The notes: generated by a model not told the origin, from the letters alone. A stretch of DNA of 64,000 nt from Megaleporinus macrocephalus (GCA_021613375.1 CM038717.1:36960199-37024198), one strand, 5' to 3'; shown: positions 53,215 to 64,000, numbered from the stretch's first letter. Numbers and translations: made by a program.

Positions 53215-54015
53215 GCTTCATTTAATCAAGGGCAAAAAAGTTGCACAACACCCAGCCAACCTTCAGCAGCAAGGACAGCAAGTCAACAGTCCTTACAACT
53301 GGACATCAATCTTTCACATCACTGCGGAGGAATTTTGGTCTGCTTGTCTTTGCAGAGCTGCTTTAATTCAGCCACATAGTAGCTATTCAAGGCTTAGCCT
53401 ATGAGTTTATTCCTTTTCAGTCATTCGGAAGTGGACTCGCTTTTGCACTTCTTGCTGCGCAACCCAGCTGAGCTTCATATCAAGGACTGATGATTGAATG
53501 TTCTCCCAAAGCAGGAGGGCAGGCTTCAAGGTTCTGTCAATTAAGGCACCCAGGCAGCACAATATTTCCACATCATTGCACTACCACTGCCATGTTTCAC
53601 TGCTGATGTGATTTTCTTATTGTGGAATGCTCTGTTAGCTTTACACCAGATGTAGCATTTTCTAAAAAGGGTTAGGGTTAGGCTTAGGCTTAAACTTAGG
53701 GTTGGGGTTAGGGCTAAAAGGCTTGGCGGTCACTGAAGTGGTGGGAAACATGAAATAAGCCTTTATACTTGCTAATCTTGGTAAGCAGTGGTTTTCACAT
53801 TGCAGCTCTCATGTGGATGCTGGTTTTGGCCAGTCTCTTTCTAATGCTGATCCTGTCTGAAGTGAGTGAGGGATTACCTGTTGGTCTGGGTTCTTTCCTG
53901 ACTTCCTGGATTAGTCAGTGCTGTGCTCGGCAGGCTGGTATCTTCTGGGAGGATCCATTACTTATCCAAGGTTTCTCCATTTGGAGTCCCAGAGCCTCAG
54001 ATATGGCTTAGCAAG
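53215..54015 (-). mobile_element. Degenerate Tc1 transposon, nearly full transposase span
   Basis: Antisense Tc1 text appears in order: CATCACTGCGGAGGAATTTT, CTGCTTTAATTCAGCCACAT, TCGGAAGTGGACTCGCTTTT, CACTACCACTGCCATGTTTC, TTTACACCAGATGTAGCATT, AAGCAGTGGTTTTCACATTG, TTGGCCAGTCTCTTTCTAAT and GGAGTCCCAGAGCCTCAGAT. Deletions occur near 53525 and at 53668-53760, where a telomere-like block sits. Frames are destroyed. Confidence 0.8.
53668..53715 (+). repeat. Short interstitial telomere-like block
   Basis: GGGTTAGGGTTAGGCTTAGG then CTTAAACTTAGGGTTGGGGTTAGGG is about eight TTAGGG or near-TTAGGG units embedded in the Tc1 copy. Confidence 0.85.
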
Positions 54016-54059
54016 TCTTTCCAGACTATCTTTTATTGCCTTCCTCATTTCCTGCAGAG

Positions 54060-55022
54060 TTGGTAGACACAGCAGTGCTGCTGCTGCAGTGTATAAACAC
54101 CTCAGTGTCACTGCTGGACTGAGAATAGTCCACCAACCAAAACTGTCCAGTGGGTAGCGTCCTGTGACCACTGATGAAGGACTAGAGAACACAAACTGTG
54201 CAGCAACGGATGATCTACAGCTCTGACTGATCTATCATCACTCACTTTACATCTACATGATGGACCAGCAAGTAGTAGGATTGTCTAATAGAGTGGACAG
54301 TGAGTGGACACAGTGTTTAAACACTCCAGCAGCACTGCTGTGTCTGATCCACTCACACCAGCACAACACACACTAACACACCATCAATCAATCAACCTTT
54401 ATTTTCACTCGGGAGTTCATTGAGGGGGAACCTCATTTACAATGTCGCTGAGCATTACGGTTTGTAAACAAAAAAGGATTAAAAATTAATTAAAATACAG
54501 TTTTTTAATTTTAAAGAAAATGAAGATAAATTGTAAAAGAAAAACAAATAAAAACTGAATAAGAAACAAGACCAAGAATAAGACAAAAGTGATAATGTCA
54601 ATAAAAATAAATATAGTAGTAAAACTTAAAATAGTAAAAGAAATAATAATAATAATAATAAACAAATATAAATAAAAGATACATATAAAGCAAATAAATA
54701 TACATAAATACAAATAAATATAATTAAAAGAGTAATAAAAATCAAGTCAAGGAAATTAAAATAGAAAAATACAAAACTACTGAATATCAATATGATAAAA
54801 CTGTTTATTAAAATTAAATAAAGCATTAGCAGGTCGTGTGGAGAATGACCCACCACCCATCTGCTCTATGGTGGTCCTGTGGGGGTCCTGACGTTGAAGA
54901 ACAGGGTAATAAAGTATACAGAGAATCAGATGAACTAAAGTCAAAGTGTAGCTCCTGTATGGACAGTGAGTGTAGATACAAGCAGGTGGTTTTAATGTTA
55001 TGGCTGATCTGTGTATATGTCT
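54060..55022. mobile_element. Long-TIR element copy, split by a LINE insertion
   Basis: The left part (54060-54384) has CACAGCAGTGCTGCTG, ACTGAGAATAGTCCACCAAC, AGAGTGGACAGTGAGTGGAC and TGTTTAAACACTCCAGCAGC. The right part (54833-55022) has GGTGGTCCTGTGGGGGTCCT, GAATCAGATGAACTAAAGTC, GTGTAGCTCCTGTATGG and TTATGGCTGATCTGTGTATA. It is the second most complete copy after 948-1580. Confidence 0.85.
54385..54832 (-). mobile_element. LINE 3' end (antisense) with ATCAATCAATCA tail
   Basis: The left border ATCAATCAATCAACCTTTAT is the reverse of a short-tandem LINE tail. Next comes TTCATTGAGGGGGAACCTCA (antisense of a known fish LINE 3' UTR end), then A-rich low-complexity sequence. It sits inside the long-TIR element. 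Confidence 0.7.
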
Positions 55023-55384
55023 ATACAGTCTTTGCTCTCTGTAATGAATGCGGGTTGAAACAGAGAAGCGTTTTGTAGAGATCTAATTACCTTCATTGGA
55101 ATGTGATTATCCAGTATGCATGTTTGCAGCCTGTCATAGTTATTTATCTCTGTTTACTTCCTGTTTCACTAAGCTAATAACTTCTAATCACTATCTTATC
55201 AATTATGCATTCAGTGCCAGTGGGCTGATTGATCACTTTTTCCATGTAACAACATAATGGCTAATTCCACATGCTGATTTTCTTTTGTGTTCAGAACACC
55301 AAAAGCGATGCTAATGATCTGATTGATTGGGGTTTTCTTGAGGAAAACGTCTTTGCATAAATGTCTTTCTGGTAACACACATAC
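55023..55384. other. Gene-free sequence
   Basis: AT-rich and unique-looking, with no coding evidence. Confidence 0.5.
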
Positions 55385-55560
55385 GCTACACTCATATGAA
55401 CTCGAGTGACATCCCATTCCTAATCCATCCATTAAGGTTTGGATGCAGCTGATCAGCCTTTGAAACTCATTCCAAGAAGCTCTCTACGCTCTGTTCTTGA
55501 GCTGATCTGAAGGCCATATGAAGTATCGAGGTCTGTAGCGATTGACATATATACCTTGTG
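55385..55560 (-). mobile_element. Small Tc1 fragment (same family as 6781)
   Basis: AGTGACATCCCATTCCTAAT, GGTTTGGATGCAGCTGATCA, AAGCTCTCTACGCTCTGTTC and CTGATCTGAAGGCCATATGA are the terminal and DNA-binding-region text of the family at 6781-7310, joined by a large internal deletion. Confidence 0.85.
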
Positions 55561-55845
55561 TGTATGTACTGTTCACTGAGTATGAGATTGTTCATTGCTA
55601 AAGATAAAATATTTTACTCTTCTTTGTGTTCATGTATAATAGAAATACAAATTTTACACTGTTACGCACTGTTAACTGTTAATTGTGTAATATTAAATAA
55701 GCACTTAAATATCTAGCAGTTACTAAAATTTGAATAAACGGAAACTTACAATCTAAAATAATTTTAGATTGTTTTCTTGTTAATTACCTCTTCTTTCGCT
55801 ATATATGTATTCTACATGGAATTATGAGCTCTGGATATATTTTAC

Positions 55846-56104
55846 ATCCATCCATCCATTATCTTCCGCTTTATCCCGCTAGTCAGGGTCACGGGGGGCT
55901 GGAGCCAATCCCAGCGTCATCGGGTGGAGGTGAAGTCCATTGCGTGGCCAACACACACTCACACTCGAGTGAGCGATCAACCTAACATGCATGTGTTTGT
56001 ACTGTGGGAGGAAACCCACTCAAGCACGGGGAGAACATACACACTCCACACAGAACCACCCGGACCGGGAATCCAGCCCAGATCATCTTACTGTGAGGAG
56101 ACAG
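55846..56104 (-). mobile_element. tRNA-derived SINE body
   Basis: CATCCATCCATCCATTATCT (tail), AGGGTCACGGGGGGCTGGAG, CATGCATGTGTTTGTACTGT, GGGAGGAAACCCACTCAAGC and GGGGAGAACATACACACTCC lead to the antisense tRNA-like head (CAGTACTGACCACTACACC) on the right, which runs into the array at 56105. Confidence 0.85.
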
Positions 56105-56735
56105 TACTGACCACTACACCACCATACTAACCACTACACCACCGTACTAACCACTACACCATCGTACTAACCCCCACACCACCGTACTAACCGCTACACC
56201 ACCGTACTGACCTCTACACCACCGTACTAACCACTACACCACCGTACTAACCACTACACCACCATACTAACCACTACACTACCGTACTAACCACTACACC
56301 ACCGTACTAAACACTACACCATCATACTAACCACTACACCACCTTACTAACCACTACACCACCATACTAACCACTACACCACCATACTAACCACTACACC
56401 ACCGTACTAACCACTACACCACCTTACTAACCACTACACCACCGTACTAAACACTACACCACCGTACTAAACACTACACCACCGTACTGACCTCTACACC
56501 ACCGTACTAACCACTACACCACCATACTAACCACTACACCACCGTACTGACCTCTACACCACCGTACTGACCACTACACCATCATACTAACCACTACACC
56601 ACCATACTAACCACTACACCACCGTACTGACCTCTACACCACCGTACTGACCTCTACACCACCGGACTGACCACTACACCACCGTACTGACCACTACACC
56701 ACCGTACTAACCACTACACCACTGTGCTGACCACT
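56105..56735 (-). repeat. SINE-head-derived 20-bp array attached to its SINE (about 31 units)
   Basis: On the minus strand the unit is TACGGTGGTGTAGTGGTTAG. It is continuous with the SINE body at 55846-56104, which proves the origin of the unit. Variants TGACC, AAACA and CCTCT for the TAACC/CCACT positions occur in clusters. Confidence 0.95.
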
Positions 56736-56737
56736 AG

Positions 56738-57250
56738 CTGTTTATGTAGCAGTGTTCTCTCCTCATCTCTCCTCATAAAACAGATTACTGAGACACTCTA
56801 GTTAGAGAGAGACTGCGACCAATGTTTTATCTTCGTTAAGCTACTGGCTACCTGGCTAAGCTACCAGCTGGCTGTCCAAAACAATAGCCTGAGGCTTAAA
56901 GATCCACTAGCATAAATGCTAATATTTCGAGTATAAACCAGCAAAATGGTCAAAGACTAGATGCAGAGTTGCAAATAAATTTCTGTTTTGTGTGATTTAA
57001 GACAAGAAACAATTCATAACATCAGAGAGAATTGGAATAACTTACGTTTGATAATGACTTGTAGCTTTGCTTTTGTCGGCCATGTTGGAAAACATTTTTC
57101 CAGTGCTGCATCGTGGGACTGCCTTAGCGGCTGAGGAACCATGCATTGCTTCCTTATGATTGAGCCAAAATACGGTGCCTCAGTAAACAGCATGTTTAAG
57201 GTTTAAGAATTGGGACAGCCTACATGTCGGGAGGTTTTGAGACAGACCCA
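56738..57250 (+). mobile_element. Repeat 'E' full-length-like copy
   Basis: The sequence runs from GTAGCAGTGTTCTCTCCTCA to TTGGGACAGCCTACATGTCG. It matches the reverse of 2815-3403 along its length, with no coding frame. Confidence 0.85.
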
Positions 57251-57439
57251 TAGTCTAGTCTTGTGCTCGAGTTGCTCATTTTAGCCTGTTTTGCTGAGGA
57301 GAAGCTAAAAAAGCTGTTGACTGATATTGCGCCCACCATACTGTCTGAGGTTTAAGAATCCAGAGTGTCCGCAACCAAAATTGATGCTATTATAGCCACG
57401 TTATTAGCAGTACTGCTCCAGCAATACCAATAACGTTGT
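57251..57439. other. Gene-free sequence
   Basis: Short unique-looking spacer. Confidence 0.5.
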
Positions 57440-57846
57440 ACGTCCTTTGATATTGGCTGTTATTATTGAGCAGCGTTCAGGTTTATTTCTCAATGCAGCA
57501 TGGTTCTTCATGGAGGCCAGATGTGGAGATCCCTTGGCGGGGGTTGGGTTGGCGGGGGGAGGTCGGATGTTTTATAAAATACTGACTTTAAACAGAGATT
57601 CTCTCAGCTTTTATTCTGAACTTGGCTTAATAACTTGTAAATACTGTAGACCAGAGGAGGACCCCTGTGAGTCTTGGTTGCTTCCAAGGTTTCTTCCTCC
57701 AGTCTTGATGGAGTTTTTCCTTGCCACCGTTACCTGTGGCTTGCTCACTGGGTGATACTTCATCTTCCCATGTTCTAAAACTTCTGTAAAGCTGCATTGA
57801 CATCATTGTAAAAAGAGCTTTGAAAAAATAAACTTGACTTCAACCT
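57440..57846 (+). mobile_element. SINE/LINE 3' unit (L2/V-SINE-like)
   Basis: The 3' part carries TTCCAAGGTTTCTTCCTCCA, GAGTTTTTCCTTGCCACCGT, CTGTGGCTTGCTCACT and the terminus TTGAAAAAATAAACTTGACT. The upstream part (TTCATGGAGGCCAGATGTGG) may be the element body. A related fragment is at 45298-45405. Confidence 0.65.
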
Positions 57847-58049
57847 TTATCTAACAAACAAAAGTCCAAGGAAAGTATTTCCAATGCTTTCACTGACCAA
57901 CCTAATTGCATTTTGTGAACTTTAAAAAAATCCAATTTAATGTTTGTGACACACTTTAAAACAAGGTTAGGACAGAGGCCTGTTTACCACTGCATCCCAT
58001 CAGCTTCCTAGTAATTACACTGTTTAATGGTTTGGAAACTGAGGATACT
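57847..58049. other. Gene-free sequence
   Basis: Short spacer, nothing recognised. Confidence 0.5.
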
Positions 58050-58500
58050 GAGAGCTTCAAATTTGCAAGTGGAATTTCTGCCCATTCCTGCTCAGTACAA
58101 GACTTCAGCTGCTCAGCAGTCCAGGCTCGTCATTGTCTGATTCTCCTCTTCATGATGCACCATACATTTTCAGTAGGAGTCCTGGACTGCAGGCAAAGCA
58201 GTCAAGCACATACACACACACACACACACACACACTGTGTCTACAAAGTCACTCTGTTAAAGCACATGCAGGGTGAGGTGTCTTACTAAAACAACCATGG
58301 AAACAAAACATGATCGTACAGGCAGCATGTGTCTTCCTTCAATTCCAATATATGCCAGTGGTACCATCACACATTTGCAAGTCTCCCATGTCGTGGTCAC
58401 TGAAGCCCCCAAACACCATGACCGATGTTGGCTTTTGCAGCTTGGACGGTCCCTTTCGTCAGAGAACTCAACATAGACACATCTGACCAAAGCACACATT
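58050..58500 (-). mobile_element. Degenerate DNA-transposon-derived repeat with (CA)n
   Basis: TTTCTGCCCATTCCTGCTCA, CTTCAGCTGCTCAGCAGTCC, TCATGATGCACCATACATTT, TCCTGGACTGCAGGCAAAGC and later GATGTTGGCTTTTGCAGCTT then GGACGGTCCCTTTC follow the antisense of a common fish transposase-bearing repeat. A CA run (58211-58233) replaces part of it. The superfamily is uncertain. Confidence 0.6.
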
Positions 58501-59605
58501 TGCTCTGGTCATGGCTGGATTACTGACCGGGCCAGTGGGGGGCTTGGCCCAAAACTTTTGCGATGCCTATCAACATTTATGATACAATATATTTTTATTT
58601 CCAAGGGCCATTTTAAGGATCCTCTGACTTTTAGGGACTTTGACCCCTCTTGGGGGCCCTAGCCATGCTTTTGGGTCCCCTAGCCATGCTTTTTGGCCCC
58701 TTATGAGAATGGACGAGGTGTTGAAGCACCGCTCTAACTTCGACTTCTGGCTATTAGGGGTCCCAGGAAAAAGGAGGGCATAATTTTAGATGGCCCTGGT
58801 TATGGGAGCCTTTACCAGGGGGCCCTAGAGAAGAGCAGGGCAGACCATTAGAGGGCCCTTGATCACGAGTGGCGCGGGTTGGATGGGGGTTAGAGTTGCC
58901 CAGGGGCCCAGACTGTCCTTAATCTGTCCTTGGCTCTGGTTATCGGAGTATGTGAGATGGATAGAATTGAAGTTTCCCTGAATCTATTAACAGTATTCTG
59001 CAAATTCTTTGCATTCTCGAGTTAAGAAAGTACGTTTTTTTGAACTGATTGATCATTTTCTCATCAAGTTTGATGCAAAGGCGTGAGTTTGATGCATTTT
59101 GCTTGCAAAATGAAAAAGTTTGATGGTTTTTGCAAATAGTCAGCCAAACTCAATTTCTTGGTACTTTAGTCAGTGAAATAAAGATGCAAGAGAATTAACA
59201 AATCACAGCTTGTTTTTATTGCATGTCATAAAATGTCCGTGTTCTTAGAAATTTGGGTTGCAATTTCTAAATAGTCTAAATAATCTGGGAGCAGACTTTA
59301 ATGAGCCAATGTCTCTGAATTGAGGGACTGAAAAATGGTAGATTTTTATGAATGTTGCATTATTTATATATGGCTAACCAGCAGCTGGTGTACATTCATC
59401 AGCCAGCCTAAAAACAAAGTCATGAATCAATTAGGATGATCTTCTCTGTGGAGGCTAGCAAGCTCTCAGGTTATGATTTCAGGAGCTGGACTTAAGGCCT
59501 TACCCTGCATTTACCCTGGCAGTGACGCAATGCAACAAAACAACAGAAGGTCATTCATTTTCAATGAAAGTTGGCCATTTCCGGCAACAGGGGGCAACTC
59601 TTTGG
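58501..59605. other. Gene-free; GGGCCC-rich patch at 58540-58920
   Basis: Repeated GGGCCC/GGGGCCC motifs with GCCATGCTTTTGGGTCCCCT duplicated at 58658 and 58680. The remainder is AT-rich unique-looking DNA. Confidence 0.5.
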
Positions 59606-60835
59606 GGTTGCGAAGTGGATGGATCTGGGTGGGTAGGTCTGATTTGTGATAGAAAACTGGGTGGGAAGGTCTGATTTGTGATAGAAAACTGGGCGGGAAG
59701 GTCTGATTTGTGATAGACAACTGGTTGAGAAGGTCTGATTTTTGATAGAAAACTGGACGGGAAGGTCTGAATTGTGTTAAAGACTGGACAGGAAGGTCTG
59801 AATTGTGGTAAAAACTGGGTGGGAAGGTCTGATTTGTGATAGACAACTGGGTGGGAAGGTCTGATTTGTGATAGACAACTGGGTGGGAAGGTCTGATTTG
59901 TAATAGACAACTGGGTGAGAAGGTCTGATTTGTGATAGAAAACTGGGTGGGAAGGTCTGACTTGTGGTAAAAAAAACTGGGTGGGAAGGTCTGATTTGTG
60001 ATAGAAAACTGGACAGGAAGGTCTGAATTGTGGTAAAACTGGGTGGGAAGGTCTGATTTGTGATAGACAACTGGGTGGGAAGGTCTGATTTGTAGTAAAA
60101 ACTGGGTGAGAAGGTCTGATTTGTGATAGAAAACTGGGTGCGAAGGTCTGACTTGTGGTAAAAAAAACTGAGCGGGAAGGTCTGATTTGTGGTGATAACT
60201 GGGTGAGAAGGTCTGATTTGTGGTAAAAATTGGGCAGGGAGGTCTGATTTGTGATAGAAAACTGTGGGAAGGTCTGACTTGTAATAAACTGGGTGGGAAG
60301 GTCTGATTTGTGGTAACTGGGTGGGAAGGTCTGATTTGTGGTAAAAACTGGGCAGGGAGGTCTGATTTGTGATAGAAAACTGGGCGGGAAGGTCTCAATT
60401 GTGGTAAAAACTGGGTGGAAAGGTCTGATTTGTGGTAAATCCTAGGGGGGGGGAGGTCTGATTTGTGGGAAATCCTGGGCGGGAAGATCTGAATTGTGTT
60501 AAAAACTGGGTGGGAAGGTCTGATTTGTGATAGAAAACCGGGCATGAAGGTCTGATTTGTGGTAAAAACTGGGTGGGAAGGTCTGATTTGTGGTAAAAAC
60601 TGGGTGGGAAGGTCTGATTTGTGGTAAATCCTGGGGGGGAGGTCTGATTTGTGGGAAATCCTGGGCGGGAAGATCTGAATTGTGTTAAAAACTGGGCGGG
60701 AAGATCTGAATTGTGTTAAAAACTGGGTGGGAAGGTCTGATTTGTGATAGAAAACCGGGCATGAAGGTCTGATTTGTGGTAAAAACTGGGTGGGAAGGTC
60801 TGATTTGTGATAAACTGGGTGGGAAGGTGAGGAAC
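59606..60835 (+). repeat. 32-bp minisatellite (about 38 units)
   Basis: The unit is GGGTGGGAAGGTCTGATTTG then TGATAGAAAACT, with length variants in the A-run part (TGGTAAAAACT, TAATAAACT). A larger block starting GGTAAATCCT is duplicated at 60434 and 60623 (189-bp offset). The long minus-strand frame (59511-60545) is a repeat artefact. Confidence 0.95.
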
Positions 60836-62050
60836 TGATCGCTCCAGGTGAGGAGCGATCAGTGATTTGGGTTACACATCAGATTAACTACCACATGAAT
60901 TGAAACTTGTCGGATGAATCAACCAATTAGACTTTGTCACTCTAGTCGATCTAGAAGTTCTAGATACATCACCAACCAAGATACAGTCTAACCAGGTTTG
61001 TGGTTAGTTGTTAGATCGTTAACCAAAAATGATACATTGTATCGTAAACGTTAGACGTCTTGCAGCACAACCATGAAGATGTAGTACATATTGAAAACAT
61101 ACTTAGTCTCAGACTTATCTAAATATGCGACCGTGGCCCAATTTAGCTTCTGCTTGTTAACGTAGGATTTATGGCGCCACCTATTGGACATACCTGGTAC
61201 TCACGTAGGTGTCCAGACAGGGTCTTTGCACAGGTTACTGATTTATTTTTCTCTCTGTTATTGATTATGTCTGGTAGGCCATTGCACAGCTAATGGCTGA
61301 AGATGAACTTTATAGAAAAGGCAATTTTCAGTGATTGATTGTTCTGTTTTAATTGCTACGTGGCTGAAATGTCTAACCACCTCCAATTTACTATCAGCAT
61401 GGGGTGGCATTTCAATTCCCCAAAAGACTTTCTCTCAAATACATTTTTTATGGTGTGTTGAGGAACAAACAATCCAACCTCGCAGTCATTCCCAGCAGGT
61501 CCTATTCTCCTGTTATGGATTAGACCATCTGGCACTTCCTTCATTTCCTCGAGAAGGTTGACTTTCATGCCAGCAGTCGGAACTTTTTTCCCTAATGTGA
61601 ACGAGTGGAATTCTGAATCCGGGTGCTGTCTTACTGTTTGATGGAGTTGTCCTTTAAAAGAACACTCATTGAGTGGTTTTAAATGCCATCTCTGTCTGCT
61701 GAATCTGTGGCCTACAGTCGATTAGCATTGAGCAGAAATTCCCTGTGGAATAAAGAAAAAAAGAGAGAATCATTTCAGTCACTCCCGCTTTCTGCTGTGG
61801 ACGCCATACTTTTGCATATGTAACCCGCATGTAATGTTTTGCTTGAACGGAATGATGTTCAATATGTGCCGCTGGCATACACCGGTCTCCAGCAGAACCT
61901 GCCAATGATGAATGCCAACCGCACGTGGAATGTATTGCTTTTTTCCATATTTTATTTACATTATTAATTTAATGATGAATGTCATGTGTAAAGCACAGCA
62001 TATACTGAAATCATATTTAACATGCCACTGATGCTCACCAATTTTAAATG
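60836..62050. other. Gene-free, unique-looking sequence
   Basis: A short inverted repeat (GGAACTGATCGCTCC... GGAGCGATCAGT, 60831-60873) borders the array. The rest shows no recognised repeat. About 61260-61960 could include constrained non-coding DNA. Confidence 0.4.
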
Positions 62051-62054
62051 GCAT

Positions 62055-62150
62055 ATAAACTATGTGGCCAAAAGTGTGTGGACACATGACGTCACACCTA
62101 GATGAACATGTTGGACATTGCCCACCTCCCGGTCTGAGGGAATTTCTGCC
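62055..62150. mobile_element. Tc1-like MITE terminus fragment
   Basis: ACTATGTGGCCAAAAGTGTG then TGGACACATGACGTCACACC matches a widely dispersed fish Tc1-type end ('ACTATATGGCCAAAAGTATGTGGACACC'). It is truncated by the adjacent SINE. Confidence 0.65.
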
Positions 62151-62154
62151 CATC

Positions 62155-62445
62155 CATTCATCTATCCATCCATTCATTATCTTCCACTTTATCCTGCTGG
62201 ACTGGGTCATTGGGGGGACGGGTCGGGAGCCAATCCCAGCATCATCGGGCAAAGGCGGGGTACACCATGGACAGGTCGCCAGTCCATCATATGACCAACA
62301 CACACTCACACCTACGGGCAGTTTAGAGTGAGGATCAACCTAACATGCATGTGTTTGGACTGAGAGGAAACCGGAGTACCAGGAGAAAACCCACTCAAGC
62401 ACCGAAAGAGCATGCACACTCAGAACGGCCCAAACTTTGACTCAG
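62155..62445 (-). mobile_element. tRNA-derived SINE, 5' truncated
   Basis: ATCCATCCATTCATTATCTT, GGAGCCAATCCCAGCATCAT, CACCATGGACAGGTCGCCAG, AACATGCATGTGTTTGGACT and GAAAACCCACTCAAGCACCG match the SINE at 55846 with a longer body. The tRNA head is missing. Confidence 0.85.
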
Positions 62446-63240
62446 ACTGGACTAATACCAAGTCTTTACACAGACTTAGTCTCAACTTTAACTATGTCTT
62501 GGTTTAACTTCTATTATTCGACTTCGTCTTAGACTTGAGACTACAAATGCTTTATCTTGACTCAACTTTTACAAAGTCTCTATCTTGACTAGGCTTAAAT
62601 AAAGTCTCTGCCTTGACTGAGACACGGCCACTATAAAGCCGTGGTCTTGACTTGGTCTTGAATTCTACAGTGTCTCGGACTTAACAAAATATCTATCTTG
62701 AATTGAATATAATTAATACAAAGTGTTAGTCTGGGCTAATACAAACTCTGTGTTGACTCGGACTGGACTAATACAAAGTGTCAGTCTTAATTCAGACTAA
62801 ACTAATACAAACTCTTAGTCTTGACTCGGACTGGGCTAATACAAAGTCTCAGTCTTGACTCAGACTAAACTAATACAAACTCTGTCTTTATTCGGCCTGG
62901 AATTATACGAGTCTTAGTCTTAACTCTGCCTAAACTAATACAAGCTCTCAGTCTTGACTCGGACTGGGCTAATACAAAGTGTCCGTCTTAATTCAGACTA
63001 AACTAATACAAACTCTTAGTCTTGACTCGGGCTGTACTTATACAAGTCTCAGTGTTGACTCGGACTGGACTAATACAAAGTTTCATTCTCGACTCTGACT
63101 GGGCTAATACAAACTCTCAGTCTTGACTCAGACTAAACTAATACAAACTCTTAGTCTTGACTCGGACTAAACTAATACAAACTCTTAGTCTTGACTCTCA
63201 GTGTCGACTCGGACTGGGCTAATACAAGGTCTTGGTCCTG
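62440..63240 (+). repeat. 34-bp degenerate minisatellite (about 22 units)
   Basis: The unit CTAATACAAACTCTTAGTCT then TGACTCGGACTGGG recurs with 34-bp spacing (for example 62836 and 62870). Units near 62440-62700 are strongly decayed. It starts directly at the truncated SINE end. Confidence 0.9.
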
Positions 63241-63574
63241 ACTCCTGTGTCTGATTCTCCAGTTAGGTCTTGGATTGGACTCTAGTGGCCTTGGCGGCGG
63301 TAGAACTGAGTATTTGAAGGTAATCTTATTTGTTTTTAGGTGAAATATCGAATTCTCTTACACTGAGCCGAGCAGCTGAGGACACACAGACCCCATTGTT
63401 ACAGAGCGTAGTGTAAATCTTCTCTGAGTAAACTCTGACAGGAGCGTAACAGATTGCAGCTTCCTTAGAGATGTTTGTGTGTGTAGACTCTGAATTCCAA
63501 GAGTAAACATCAATCTGAGCACATTTCTCAACACTGTCAAATATTTGAGAACCTTCATATTACAATCCCACACG

Positions 63575-63612
<38 letters not shown>

Positions 63613-64000
63613 TTGTCTCGAAATCACACCGTGTCTCTGATGGCTGATGTAGAGAGATATTGAATCGTGTTATTTTTATTAAAAGAGCTCTGACAGACAC
63701 CTAACGTGCCTGTTTAAACCAGACTATAATCATTATAAGTCTCTCTCTCCCTCTCTCTCTCCCCGCTCTGTATATGCACAGCTGTTCATGTTGATTGATG
63801 CTGCAACAGACATCCAGGCTGTGCATGTTTACTATGCTTGTTTTAATTTTACAGTGAGGTTTTAAATTAACGAGCCCTGTTAGCTGTCTGCTAACCAGGT
63901 CAACCTATTCTAATGCCAGTGTTTGTTATATATTCAAACATCTTCAAAGCTGAGAGTAACAGAGAGATGGAAAGAGGGAAAAGAAGACAAGGCATGAAAC
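63241..64000. other. Gene-free sequence with (TC)n tracts
   Basis: A TC dinucleotide run at 63575-63613 and a CT-rich stretch at 63740-63763 occur in otherwise unique-looking DNA with no credible coding frame. Confidence 0.55.

Noticed and set aside
59511..60545. 344-codon minus-strand frame resembling a Pro/Ser-rich repeat protein
   Set aside because: It is translated from the 32-bp minisatellite; unit length variants shift the frame between units, and there is no domain or signal peptide.

Overview
The window looks like non-coding vertebrate DNA, most likely from a teleost fish. The evidence is several degenerate Tc1/mariner families, hAT-type MITEs, a tRNA-derived SINE, CR1/L2/Rex-type LINE tails and very abundant minisatellites, all typical of fish genomes. 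An ostariophysan (perhaps characiform) host is my inference from repeat families I recognise; it is not proven by the sequence. I found no convincing protein-coding host gene. The long open frames present (for example on the minus strand across 11.2-12.7 kb and 29.1-34.8 kb, and around 59.5-60.5 kb) are by-products of tandem repeats.

Layout. 0-10 kb holds a long-terminal-inverted-repeat element, a Tc1 MITE, a Tc1 copy split by two nested insertions, a 2-unit SINE head and two more Tc1 remnants. 11-13.3 kb holds a LINE reverse-transcriptase fragment (minus strand) whose 3' part has expanded into a 48-bp, frame-preserving minisatellite. 14-18.3 kb holds a second MITE copy, a Rex1/CR1-like 3' end and a hAT-type repeat carrying a 36-bp minisatellite. 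19.4-21.6 kb is a 25-26 bp satellite with TTAGGG in nearly every unit. 22.3-26.3 kb holds a 42-bp array, a compound microsatellite and two DNA transposons, one with an exact 8-bp target duplication. 27.6-34.7 kb is a GATA/GACA-rich block of about 7 kb. 35.4-36.7 kb is a 37-bp array with a palindrome in each unit. 41-47 kb holds Tc1 and MITE remnants, an array derived from a SINE head and a short LTR followed by a tRNA-Leu-like primer-binding site. 47.9-51.1 kb holds two arrays rich in perfect CCAAT/NF-Y-type motifs, one with a 409-bp tandem duplication that is nearly identical between copies. 52-57 kb holds two further SINE-head arrays, a Tc1 copy with an embedded telomere-like block and nested LINE insertions. 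59.6-63.2 kb holds 32-bp and 34-bp arrays.

The unifying theme is that transposable elements act as seeds for tandem arrays. At least four arrays can be traced to a recognisable element: LINE ORF, SINE A-box head, hAT-like interior and inverted-repeat terminus. Tandem arrays and simple repeats make up roughly 30% of the window (my estimate from array boundaries). Unique-looking islands at about 7.6-8.3, 16.9-17.5, 21.7-22.2, 36.8-37.3, 39.0-39.3, 49.1-49.5 and 51.2-52.2 kb are the best places to look for conserved non-coding elements. All identifications rest on reading and memory of repeat families; no database search or alignment program was run.
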